The notes under the pieces are model-generated. The model did not search any database, had not been told where the DNA came from, and worked only from the letters and a program-made list of their open reading frames with translations. DNA of 33,298 bases from a virus: positions 1-33,298 of IMG/VR virus record IMGVR_UViG_3300030101_003967. The stretch is one strand, 5' to 3'. The position numbers were made by a program, and so were the translations under genes. This document shows, in pieces, positions 7,045 through 12,893 of this stretch (its first letter is position 1; each line of letters begins with the position of its first letter).

Positions 7045-7221
7045 TTATTTTAATTTAGTTATAAATGATAAAAGTCTTTTATCAAAATTATTTTTTTTGT
7101 TTCTTTCTTTCTGTTCTTTACGATCTTTAAATTCTTGATTTACTTTTATTGAAGTATTCCAATCTAATTTTTTTAATCTGTCTATCTCTTTTTGATATTC
7201 TTTTAATTTTTTTGTGTTCAT
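7045..7221 (-). CDS. Lysine-rich helical early protein (58 aa)
   Basis: The predicted protein starts MNTKKLKEYQKEIDRLKK, is strongly basic and probably one long amphipathic helix, with a hydrophobic C-terminal end (RLLSFITKLK). It lies 7 nt downstream of the first early gene. No family is recognised. Confidence 0.6.
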   Translation of the reverse strand: MNTKKLKEYQKEIDRLKKLDWNTSIKVNQEFKDRKEQKERNKKNNFDKRLLSFITKLK

Positions 7222-7228
7222 AGTTTTA

Positions 7229-7381
7229 TTATTTAATATTATTAATTTTGTTTTCTTCTTTTTGTTTATCTTCTAAAATATGCTTTATATTTATGCTTTG
7301 CACAACTGGAAAGCCATTTTTTAAAAGAGTGTAAATAGTTTTTTTGTTTTTTCTTTTTTGTTGTGTGATTTTTAATTTCAT
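7229..7381 (-). CDS. First gene of the early operon (50 aa, basic)
   Basis: The frame begins MKLKITQQKRKNKK and continues TIYTLLKNGFPVVQSINIKH. It is the first gene after the strong promoter at 7421-7448, so its product should appear very early. The leader AACACTTTAAAAA before the ATG is shared with the genes at 5384 and 5643. The protein is basic, without a recognised domain. Confidence 0.65.
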   Translation of the reverse strand: MKLKITQQKRKNKKTIYTLLKNGFPVVQSINIKHILEDKQKEENKINNIK

Positions 7382-7420
7382 TTTTTAAAGTGTTTAAGTT
7401 TTTTGTAATTATTTACAATG

Positions 7421-7448
7421 CAAATATACAACTTTTTTTAATATTCAA
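7421..7448 (-). promoter_or_regulatory. Strong Bacteroidetes-type early promoter
   Basis: TATATTTG (7428-7421) is a perfect TAnnTTTG element and TTG (7448-7446) lies 17 nt upstream. A T-rich upstream tract adds support. The first gene starts 40 nt downstream. Confidence 0.8.
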
Positions 7449-7560
7449 CAAAAAAAGTAATAAAATGTTAAAAAAGATATTAATATTTATTTTGTTAATA
7501 ACTTGACAATCAACGCCTTATATAGAACGCACACACACGCACACGATAACAGCAGACCCA

Positions 7561-7592
7561 GCAGTTTCACCAGCAGTTTCAGGGCAGTTTCA
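7561..7592. repeat. Three direct GCAGTTTCA repeats
   Basis: The 9-mer GCAGTTTCA occurs at 7561-7569, 7573-7581 and 7584-7592, spaced 12 and 11 nt, close to one helical turn. A fourth copy (7655-7663) lies in the end of the nuclease gene, where it encodes Glu-Thr-Ala. Helical phasing suggests an iteron-like protein-binding array. Confidence 0.7.
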
Positions 7593-7629
7593 CAGCAGAT
7601 CTTTTTACAAAAAATTTTTTTAAAATATT

Positions 7630-7977
7630 TTATTGAATTTTTAAATACCAGTCAGCAGTTTCAATGCACTCATCAAGACCTTTAACAACCTTTGCAAAGT
7701 AACCTGCTTCATTTAAATATGCAACCCATTCCTTTTGTTCTTTAGTTGGATATGATTTTTTATTCGCTTTGATTTCTAAAAAACATCCTGCATATTTGTG
7801 ATTGACTTTTAGTATTTGCATGTCAGGAAATCCTTTGACATAACCTGTTTTTTTAGCTAACACAGCTTGTTTCATAGAGGTTCTTATACCTCCCAAAGAA
7901 GCACAGTATCTAACTTGAGGATAATTGTATTTAAGGTAAGTACAGAACGCTGCTTGTACTGATGCTTCAGGTTTCAT
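7630..7977 (-). CDS. VRR-NUC domain nuclease
   Basis: This 115-aa stand-alone VRR-NUC protein belongs to the PD-(D/E)xK superfamily. Key pieces are an N-terminal Glu in EASVQAAFCTYL, GFPDMQI with the metal-binding Asp, CFLEIKANKK with the ExK motif, and the conserved TKEQKEWVAYLNEAGY helix. Phage VRR-NUC proteins act on branched or structured DNA during replication and recombination and may serve as Holliday-junction resolvases. It is the last gene of the replication block, and its start overlaps the preceding HTH gene stop as TAATG. The length is typical. Confidence 0.92.
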   Translation of the reverse strand: MKPEASVQAAFCTYLKYNYPQVRYCASLGGIRTSMKQAVLAKKTGYVKGFPDMQILKVNHKYAGCFLEIKANKKSYPTKEQKEWVAYLNEAGYFAKVVKGLDECIETADWYLKIQ

Positions 7978-8249
7978 TAATGATGGTTGTAAACAGATTT
8001 ACCTACCCTGCGTACCCCCCTATACCCCCCATCACCCCCTGCATAGGTTGTCTTTTTGATAAGTTGATACATTAATGGTTGTGATACGTTGTACTTTCTA
8101 GCCAAAGAAGATATAGTTATCTTTTCTGTAGCATTATTATATTCATCTCTTATTGCTTGTGCTTCTTCCTCTGTAAACTTTCTTCTGGAGTAACCTCCAC
8201 CTCTCATGTCTTTTCTATCTTCTAATTTTATTTTTCTAATCTTTGGCAT
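7977..8249 (-). CDS. Helix-turn-helix DNA-binding protein
   Basis: This 90-aa basic protein has an HTH near residues 44-66 (ITISSLARKYNVSQPLMYQL), like resolvase/Hin-type or sigma-like HTH proteins. The flanks are Arg/Gly-rich. It probably binds DNA as a regulator or recombination helper. The downstream VRR-NUC start overlaps its stop, so the two are translationally coupled. The exact role is unknown. Confidence 0.8.
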   Translation of the reverse strand: MPKIRKIKLEDRKDMRGGGYSRRKFTEEEAQAIRDEYNNATEKITISSLARKYNVSQPLMYQLIKKTTYAGGDGGYRGVRRVGKSVYNHH

Positions 8250-8251
8250 AT

Positions 8252-8407
8252 CTATTTATTTTCTGTATATATTAATACCATATCAGTATCACATTCTTCA
8301 TTAGTGCAACTGTAATTACTAACTATACCATCTCCTTCTAAATCATAATCTTCATAGTCATTATCACCACCCCACAATAATTCTGCTTCACATTTTTTAC
8401 AATTCAT
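8252..8407 (-). CDS. 51-aa zinc-finger-like protein
   Basis: The frame starts MNCKKCEAELLWGG and has Cys3, Cys6, Cys34 and Cys39, a likely zinc site, with an acidic middle (DNDYEDYDLEGDG). It lies 2 nt from both neighbours, which supports it as a real gene. Small acidic zinc ribbons of this type are common in phage replication blocks; function unknown. Confidence 0.7.
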   Translation of the reverse strand: MNCKKCEAELLWGGDNDYEDYDLEGDGIVSNYSCTNEECDTDMVLIYTENK

Positions 8408-8409
8408 AT

Positions 8410-8652
8410 TTAATAATTTGTAAAGCCATATTGATCTTCAATATCAACTTTTATTATTTCTACTTTAAATTTATCTGGTTTTTTTTTATGCAAGTACAAT
8501 ATTCTATTCATTATTGTTTCATCGTTTTTCATTTCGTTTATATCATCTGTTGTTGCAAAAGTATCTATCACTCCTTCTACTGGTCTTCTTGTCACACCTA
8601 CCTTATTACTAATCTTATAAGTAGCAAATATTCTAAATATTGGCTTTGGCAT
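8410..8652 (-). CDS. Unknown 80-aa protein
   Basis: This mixed alpha/beta protein (MPKPIFRIFATYKISNKVGV) has a central acidic helix and a C-terminal strand (FKVEIIKVDIED). Its start overlaps the end of the DUF3310 gene by 20 nt. No family is recognised; it could be a small nucleotide-metabolism or accessory protein. Confidence 0.7.
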   Translation of the reverse strand: MPKPIFRIFATYKISNKVGVTRRPVEGVIDTFATTDDINEMKNDETIMNRILYLHKKKPDKFKVEIIKVDIEDQYGFTNY

Positions 8653-8956
8653 TTTTAATTTTATCTAACTCAAACTCTAAATGATTTATAGCTTTTTGTA
8701 TGCAATCTATAGCAGTTTCATGCTTCCTAGAACAACGCAATATATAACTTGTTGCTGTTCCTAAATTATAACTAAGATTAAAATCCTCTATAATCTTTCT
8801 TGCTTCATAACCATAAACATTACCTATGTAATAGTTTGGTGTTTTATTTTCTTTATAATCTATTCCTAATTCTTCTTTTGACATAAACATTTTTGGATTA
8901 ATTGATTTATTTCTATCAAAGTCATAATAATATTTACTGTGTTTTTCTTTTTTCAT
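8633..8956 (-). CDS. DUF3310-family protein
   Basis: This 107-aa protein shows the DUF3310 pattern from residue 39: TPNYYIGNVYGYEARKI, then DFNLSYNLGTATSYILR and a C-terminal AINHLEFELDKI helix. DUF3310 proteins are widespread in phages and are sometimes labelled nucleotide kinase-like, but the activity is unproven. Here the family's usual HYQ segment is NYY and the C-terminal helix has diverged. It overlaps the upstream membrane-protein gene by 24 nt and the downstream gene by 20 nt. Confidence 0.8.
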   Translation of the reverse strand: MKKEKHSKYYYDFDRNKSINPKMFMSKEELGIDYKENKTPNYYIGNVYGYEARKIIEDFNLSYNLGTATSYILRCSRKHETAIDCIQKAINHLEFELDKIKNAKANI

Positions 8957-9125
8957 TTATCCTATCATGCTCTAAACCACCTGTTAAAGTGTTTTCATAT
9001 TGTTTTATGTTTGATTCTAACCTCTCATCATTCTTGCTTTCATCCAAAGATGCGATGCAATGTAATAAAATACTTATAAAAAATACTATAAAAACTATAC
9101 ATAATAAAATACAAAACATAATCAT
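8934..9125 (-). CDS. Small single-span membrane protein (63 aa)
   Basis: The first 27 residues are strongly hydrophobic (FCILLCIVFIVFFISILL); the rest is charged and probably cytoplasmic or periplasmic. The start overlaps the stop of the 29-codon gene as ATGA, and the end overlaps the DUF3310 gene. The two short membrane genes may act together. Function unknown. Confidence 0.6.
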   Translation of the reverse strand: MIMFCILLCIVFIVFFISILLHCIASLDESKNDERLESNIKQYENTLTGGLEHDRINEKRKTQ

Positions 9126-9211
9126 TTGTCAAATTTTTTTGCTGCCTGATTATAACCATACATCCAACCAAAAAAACAAGAAGCTATCATTAATAATACT
9201 GTTGTAAACAT
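9122..9211 (-). CDS. 29-aa membrane micropeptide
   Basis: The frame MFTTVLLMIASCFFGWMYGY followed by NQAAKKFDK encodes one transmembrane helix with a short charged tail. Its stop overlaps the next ATG (ATGA), arguing for a real, coupled gene. It lies 37 nt after the upstream replication gene. Confidence 0.55.
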   Translation of the reverse strand: MFTTVLLMIASCFFGWMYGYNQAAKKFDK

Positions 9212-9248
9212 TTCTCAAATTTATAAAAATAATTTATATATAATAATT

Positions 9249-9611
9249 TTATCTTAACAATTTAGGTTCTGGTCTAAAATGTGGTACTGTTTTAGGATCA
9301 GCACCTGCATCTACTTTTGCTCTAGCATCCCATATCAAATCTTTATGACTTCTTAACCACTTCATATATGTTGGTACATTAAGATGTATAAAATCTTTGT
9401 CATGTGGACTTCTAACACCTAATCTAAAAGCATTGACAGCATCTTGAAAGTAAAAATTTTTATATGTTTTACTCAAATCTTCTGCTAAACTTTGTGCCAT
9501 AATAACTTTTGTTTCTGCATCTACATTATGTTGACCTAACTCTATATAGGTTTTACTTAATAAATCTAAACACAAATCTTCTAATTCTTCTCTTGTTTTT
9601 GTTTTTATCAT
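9249..9611 (-). CDS. Conserved replication-block partner protein
   Basis: This 120-aa helical protein has a region (FYFQDAVNAFRLGVRSPHDK, then NVPTYMKWLRSHKD) that recurs in Bacteroidetes phages directly after DnaD/HTH replication proteins. It overlaps that gene by 4 nt (ATGA). It may help load the host helicase or form a complex with the DnaD-like protein. This role is inferred from context only. Confidence 0.75.
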   Translation of the reverse strand: MIKTKTREELEDLCLDLLSKTYIELGQHNVDAETKVIMAQSLAEDLSKTYKNFYFQDAVNAFRLGVRSPHDKDFIHLNVPTYMKWLRSHKDLIWDARAKVDAGADPKTVPHFRPEPKLLR

Positions 9612-10240
9612 TTTCTACCTTTTTTTAACAATTCTTTAGCTTCCATATGCGAACTTAAGTGCATATGTACTTTACTAATACTCTTTGTTGTGTTTCTTTT
9701 TTCCCAAGTTCTCACACATGCTTTCCAGTTTTTCATTTTGTTTTTACCTACTTTCCAATCTTTACTTTCATAAAAATCAAAGAAAGTTTCTGCATCTAAA
9801 CCATTACCTCTGTCTTTACAATACTTGGCAATTTCAACAATAGTTGGTTTTTTAAAACGCCCTTTATTATTACTATATGTAATATTATTATTAATACTTG
9901 TATTATTATCCTTAAACTTTTCTTTAATACCCTCCCTATCTTTTTCTTTAATACCCCCTTTAAGAATACTTATATACCTCCTATCAATTTCTTTAGTACC
10001 CTTTTTGTATGTGTAAGTAGTTGATATATAACCATTTACAATAAGTTCTTTGATCCACTTAGAAATAGTTACAATACTCTTACCATATAGTTTTGAAAAG
10101 TATCTGTTTGTTGCAAAGCACTCACCATTCATATTTAATAATGCAGTTATTTCTGCATACAATAGTTTTGCATGGGCAGTAAGATTTTTGTCATATCTAA
10201 CTTCTGCAGATATGATTGCATAATAGTTTGGTTGTTCCAT
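9608..10240 (-). CDS. DnaD-like/winged-helix replication protein
   Basis: This 210-aa protein has an N-terminal winged helix (residues 5-90, with LTAHAKLLYAEITALLNMNG and GKSIVTISKWIKELI) of the type found in phage replication initiators and helicase loaders. After an Asn/Lys-rich linker, the C-terminal region has FFDFYESKDWKVGKNKMKNW and ACVRTWEKR, a segment common at the end of phage DnaD-like proteins. With no phage helicase or polymerase, it probably recruits host DnaB. The start is 2 nt after the preceding stop. Confidence 0.82.
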   Translation of the reverse strand: MEQPNYYAIISAEVRYDKNLTAHAKLLYAEITALLNMNGECFATNRYFSKLYGKSIVTISKWIKELIVNGYISTTYTYKKGTKEIDRRYISILKGGIKEKDREGIKEKFKDNNTSINNNITYSNNKGRFKKPTIVEIAKYCKDRGNGLDAETFFDFYESKDWKVGKNKMKNWKACVRTWEKRNTTKSISKVHMHLSSHMEAKELLKKGRK

Positions 10241-10241
10241 G

Positions 10242-10451
10242 TTATCTACTAAACAATTGATTAGAGAACCATAATATATTTTTCTTACCTTTATTATTTT
10301 CGTAAGATTTTAACTGGCGATCTGCAAATTCTTTTGCTTTTTCATTAATATGAGTTATGTTTTGATTATCTATATATTGTTCGTAAAACTCATACCATTT
10401 AGCTTTTCTTTTGTAGTAATAATGTTCTAGTCTTAATTTTTTTTCATCCAT
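10242..10451 (-). CDS. Unknown basic 69-aa protein
   Basis: This Tyr/Lys-rich helical protein (MDEKKLRLEHYYYKRKAKWY) has no known motif. It is preceded by an ACTAAAACTTTAAATT leader and a 184-nt gap, so it may be the first gene of a sub-operon with the DnaD-like gene. Function unknown. Confidence 0.65.
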   Translation of the reverse strand: MDEKKLRLEHYYYKRKAKWYEFYEQYIDNQNITHINEKAKEFADRQLKSYENNKGKKNILWFSNQLFSR

Positions 10452-10635
10452 AATTTAAAGTTTTAGTTTATAAAAAAGGAAAGAAAGAAGGAGTCACCAT
10501 CAAGTTTAAATTGTAAATTAATTTTATTAATACTCAATTATTTGTTGTTTATCAATAGTGACCTGTAATTGTTTCAAAGTATAACCGCCATTATTAAATT
10601 AAATAAATTACAACCTCCTTTCTAACCTATATTAT
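10452..10635. other. 184-nt non-coding gap inside replication block
   Basis: No ATG-started gene of useful length is present. On the minus strand GAAAGGAGG (10624-10616), a strong Shine-Dalgarno-like sequence, lies 21 nt before a 5-codon frame. Further on, GTCACTATTGA can pair with TTGATGGTGAC (11 bp, three G-U) across about 50 nt, and pyrimidine-rich sequence follows. It could be a structured leader or small RNA; the evidence is weak. Confidence 0.4.
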
Positions 10636-10803
10636 CTATGTTAAATGTTTATTTATCACCTCATCTTTTCTATCTAACTCATTCTCTAAATCAGCAATAT
10701 AATTTTTTTGTTTTACAAAAACTATAGCTGCACCCATAATATTGCCAATTAAAATACATAATAATATTATAGACAGTATAGATAAGTTAGAATGGTAAAT
10801 CAT
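10636..10803 (-). CDS. 55-aa single-span membrane protein with charged tail
   Basis: The frame starts MIYHSNLSIL and runs through SIILLCILIGNIMGAAIVFV, a clear transmembrane helix, into a charged helical tail (YIADLENELDRKDEVINKHL). It overlaps the SSB-like gene by 17 nt, its ATG sitting inside the codons for the acidic tail. The layout resembles small Rz-like or phage membrane-anchoring proteins, but no family is certain. Confidence 0.6.
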   Translation of the reverse strand: MIYHSNLSILSIILLCILIGNIMGAAIVFVKQKNYIADLENELDRKDEVINKHLT

Positions 10804-11053
10804 CTTCCTCTGTTTGTTGTTTCTTTTTTTCTGGCTTCCAAGTATCTACCTCAACATAGTGGGTTTTACCATACTGATCCACATCTCTTTTTTTAACAGT
10901 CTTTAATTTAACATACTCCTTACCATCATATTTAAAGATATAATCTTTTGCATTATCTCTTAAATCTGACAGGCATAAAGTTTGTTGAATCAAATTACCA
11001 TCAAACTTTTCTATACCACTACCTACATAAATTTTTTCTTTTGTTTCTGACAT
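10787..11053 (-). CDS. SSB-like single-strand DNA-binding protein (putative)
   Basis: This 88-aa protein ends in EEDDLPF, very close to the acidic DDxPF tail by which SSB proteins recruit replication partners. The body is beta-rich with Lys/Tyr (YIFKYDGKEYVKLKTVKKRD), consistent with a small OB-fold. It is shorter than bacterial SSB. It overlaps the DnaA-like gene by 35 nt and sits in the replication block. The tail is the strongest evidence. Confidence 0.65.
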   Translation of the reverse strand: MSETKEKIYVGSGIEKFDGNLIQQTLCLSDLRDNAKDYIFKYDGKEYVKLKTVKKRDVDQYGKTHYVEVDTWKPEKKKQQTEEDDLPF

Positions 11054-11468
11054 TTTCTTTGTTTTTTAAGTTATACAATTGTTTTAATTTTTTATTTATT
11101 TCTTTACTTTGTTGTTGTAAAATTCTTATTGTTTCATCTACTTGTGTTTGTTCTATTTTTTGTTCTACAGTTTTGTACATTTGTTTTTCTTGATAACCTT
11201 TTAAGTTTTTAAATATTTCAAATGTTCTTACATGATGTATTATAGAAGCATGGTGTAGATTTGCAATCTTACCCACCTCAACTAAACTTAAATCAAATTT
11301 AGTTCTAAGAATATAAACAAAAAGTCTTTTTGCGTAAATTAAGTTTTGCTTTCTACTATTGCTGCATATATAATCTTTATTATCTATATCATATAAATCA
11401 GCTATTTCTTGTAAAATTATATCTTGATAATTTTCGCTGTACATTAATTTTAATTGTTTTTCTTCCAT
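11019..11468 (-). CDS. Stand-alone DnaA domain IV (DNA-binding) protein
   Basis: This 149-aa protein contains a DnaA C-terminal-like domain at about residues 36-88: SRKQNLIYAKRLFVYILR, then LSLVEVGKIANLHHASIIHH. This matches the DnaA-box-binding helix-turn-helix and its HxS-hH signature. The AAA+ ATPase domain of DnaA is absent. The C-terminal 60 residues form a probable coiled coil and basic tail. It may bind the phage origin or compete with host DnaA. It precedes the SSB-like gene with a 35-nt overlap. Confidence 0.82.
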   Translation of the reverse strand: MEEKQLKLMYSENYQDIILQEIADLYDIDNKDYICSNSRKQNLIYAKRLFVYILRTKFDLSLVEVGKIANLHHASIIHHVRTFEIFKNLKGYQEKQMYKTVEQKIEQTQVDETIRILQQQSKEINKKLKQLYNLKNKENVRNKRKNLCR

Positions 11469-11471
11469 TTT

Positions 11472-11720
11472 TTAGTTTTGTTTTAAATCATACACTATTG
11501 TATCAACTATATCCTGAACTTCTAAACCCATAAATACTGACAATCTATAAGCATGTATAAATCTTATTAGTGTTGGTTCTTCTATATACTTTTTACTAGT
11601 AGCATAGTTTACACCCATAATTTTACACAGCTTAAAATTAGATATTCCTTGTATTCTAAGTAATGCTTCAAACTCATTTCTAGCACATCTTATTTTATCT
11701 AAAGAATATTTTTTAGTCAT
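11472..11720 (-). CDS. Small helix-turn-helix protein
   Basis: This 82-aa protein has a Cro/CI-like HTH at residues 26-48 (ISNFKLCKIMGVNYATSKKY). It is short, without a peptidase or dimerisation domain. It could regulate the replication block or serve as a simple repressor. Its ATG overlaps the upstream stop by 8 nt. No integrase or antirepressor partner was seen. Confidence 0.75.
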   Translation of the reverse strand: MTKKYSLDKIRCARNEFEALLRIQGISNFKLCKIMGVNYATSKKYIEEPTLIRFIHAYRLSVFMGLEVQDIVDTIVYDLKQN

Positions 11721-11928
11721 TATTTGGTTTTTTTATGTTCTTAATCATCACATCTTCAGATACCTTAAACTTACTTACATCTCTTAAATGAAAATCTATT
11801 AGTTGATCTTTTGTAAAAAAATCTGCAGATTCTGCTAAACTTATTTGACCTATAAAGTTTTTACTTAAAAAAACATTACAATAATCTGGATTATCTATGC
11901 TTCTAAAAACTTCTATTTCCAAATACAT
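11713..11928 (-). CDS. Unknown 71-aa protein
   Basis: I chose the ATG at 11928 (MYLEIEVFRSIDNPDYCNVF) over an upstream ATG at 11985, because it overlaps the upstream gene less and the protein then begins with a clean beta strand. It is a mixed alpha/beta protein with no recognised motif. It overlaps the HTH gene by 8 nt, suggesting coupled expression. Confidence 0.65.
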   Translation of the reverse strand: MYLEIEVFRSIDNPDYCNVFLSKNFIGQISLAESADFFTKDQLIDFHLRDVSKFKVSEDVMIKNIKKPNND

Positions 11929-12169
11929 TGTCTTTACACATTTTTTTGTATTGGTCTTGTGGGTCTGTTTTGATTTCATTTTCAAATATTTTTTTTACTA
12001 TTTCTTCAGCTTCTAGTTCTGTATAATCATTTAAATTGCTAAGTATTGTATCTTTTTCTAACTGTGATAATGATGTTCTGTCAATCATACTATCAATGAT
12101 GACCAACTGTCTATAAGTTATAGGTGTTGGCTCACCATCAATAATATCATTAATCCAATCATCTGACAT
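11903..12169 (-). CDS. Unknown acidic 88-aa protein
   Basis: This acidic helical protein (MSDDWINDIIDGEPTPITYR) has no recognised domain. Its start overlaps the stop of the putative annealing protein as TAATG and it overlaps the next gene, so the three are translated in series. It could be an accessory factor for recombination. Confidence 0.7.
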   Translation of the reverse strand: MSDDWINDIIDGEPTPITYRQLVIIDSMIDRTSLSQLEKDTILSNLNDYTELEAEEIVKKIFENEIKTDPQDQYKKMCKDNVFGNRSF

Positions 12170-12672
12170 TAGTCAACAATCTCATCTTGACCAAACACAT
12201 TCCCTTGCTCATAGAATCCTGCAATTTTTAAGACTACTCTACTCATTGCTCTTTTCTCTGCCATAGCTACAGGAAACTTTTTACCACCTCCCATAAGATT
12301 TGCTTCAGATGCTTCACCAAAACTCATCATGTTTCTTACTTCAGTTTTGTTGATCTTCATTGTAGCAACTGCTTTTAATACTACATGAGTTTTATCTAAG
12401 TCCATTACTACAGGTTCATAAGCAACTGTAATACCTTTTTTGCTTACAATCTTATCAATACCAGACCTTGTGATGATTACAAATCCTCTTTTGTCTTTGT
12501 AAACATCTTCTTTAACAAGACCATTTTCTTTAAATAATCTTCTTAGTGCATCTTCTCTTGTTTCTGTAACTGTTTCTGTTGTTTCTGTTTTGTTTGTTTT
12601 TCTGCTCATTTTGTTATTGTTTAATTGATTAATACTCTGTTGTTCTTCATAAAGTTGTTTCATTTCTCCCAT
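12169..12672 (-). CDS. Putative ssDNA-annealing or recombination protein
   Basis: In this 167-aa protein the first 40 residues are polar, followed by an alpha/beta region (GFVIITRSGIDKIVSKKG) and a motif MSFGEASEANLMGG with FPVAMAEKRAMSRVVLKIAG. A closing AEKRAxxRxVLKxxG segment is common in phage Rad52/Erf-like proteins, so annealing of single strands is the leading guess. It is the first long gene behind the promoter at 12794-12823. A second possible start is Met22, also preceded by an A-rich leader. Other phage DNA-repair families cannot be excluded. Confidence 0.6.
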   Translation of the reverse strand: MGEMKQLYEEQQSINQLNNNKMSRKTNKTETTETVTETREDALRRLFKENGLVKEDVYKDKRGFVIITRSGIDKIVSKKGITVAYEPVVMDLDKTHVVLKAVATMKINKTEVRNMMSFGEASEANLMGGGKKFPVAMAEKRAMSRVVLKIAGFYEQGNVFGQDEIVD

Positions 12673-12691
12673 AATTGTTTTGTTTTAGTTA

Positions 12692-12757
12692 TTAATTTTC
12701 TTTTAATTCTGAAACTATCCATAAGATAATTCCTGTTATTACTGCCCATCCAAACAT
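12692..12757 (-). CDS. 21-aa hydrophobic leader peptide
   Basis: MFGWAVITGIILWIVSELKEN is preceded by AAACAAAACTAAAAAAT, matching the translation leaders of other genes. It is the first frame after the promoter. It is probably a membrane micropeptide or a leader peptide that affects the next gene 19 nt downstream. Confidence 0.45.
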   Translation of the reverse strand: MFGWAVITGIILWIVSELKEN

Positions 12758-12793
12758 ATTTTTTAGTTTTGTTTATATTTAGTTTGTTGGTGA

Positions 12794-12823
12794 CAAAATT
12801 ATAAAATTGAAACTAACTACCAA
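12794..12823 (-). promoter_or_regulatory. Promoter of the replication block
   Basis: TAATTTTG (12801-12794) fits TAnnTTTG, and TTG (12823-12821) lies 19 nt upstream. The first frame begins 37 nt downstream. Confidence 0.75.
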
Positions 12824-12831
12824 ACTTTTTT

Positions 12832-12853
12832 AACATTTTTTTTACAAAATGTT
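12832..12853. promoter_or_regulatory. Inverted repeat beside replication promoter
   Basis: AACATTTT (12832-12839) and AAAATGTT (12846-12853) form perfect 8-bp arms around 6 nt, just upstream of the -33 element. No minus-strand T-run follows, so an operator is more likely than a terminator. Confidence 0.45.
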
Positions 12854-12893
12854 TATGTGCTAGAAGTAAATTGTATGAAAATTATGTGATATT

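Larger units (their letters stand above)
7382..7629. other. Non-coding region with early promoter and repeats; possible origin
   Basis: The minus strand has no ATG between the VRR-NUC gene and the early promoter. The 7503-7600 part is much richer in G and C than its surroundings: a CA-repeat stretch (7528-7545), then three copies of GCAGTTTCA (7561, 7573, 7584). An AT-only stretch with a TAAAATATTTTA palindrome (7621-7632) overlaps the end of the nuclease gene. Repeats beside AT tracts, between the replication block and the early operon, fit an origin or a regulatory region. Confidence 0.55.

Noticed and set aside
7503-7685. Plus-strand frame of 60 codons in the non-coding region
   Set aside because: It starts with TTG, overlaps the nuclease gene end, and its sequence is driven by the CA repeat and GCAGTTTCA copies.
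8712-8720. Further GCAGTTTCA copies (also 13582-13590)
   Set aside because: They lie in coding sequence and encode Glu-Thr-Ala with common codons, so they are not evidence of an iteron array.
12751-12758. TATGTTTG match to the -7 consensus
   Set aside because: It overlaps the start codon of the 21-aa peptide and has no TTG at a suitable distance.
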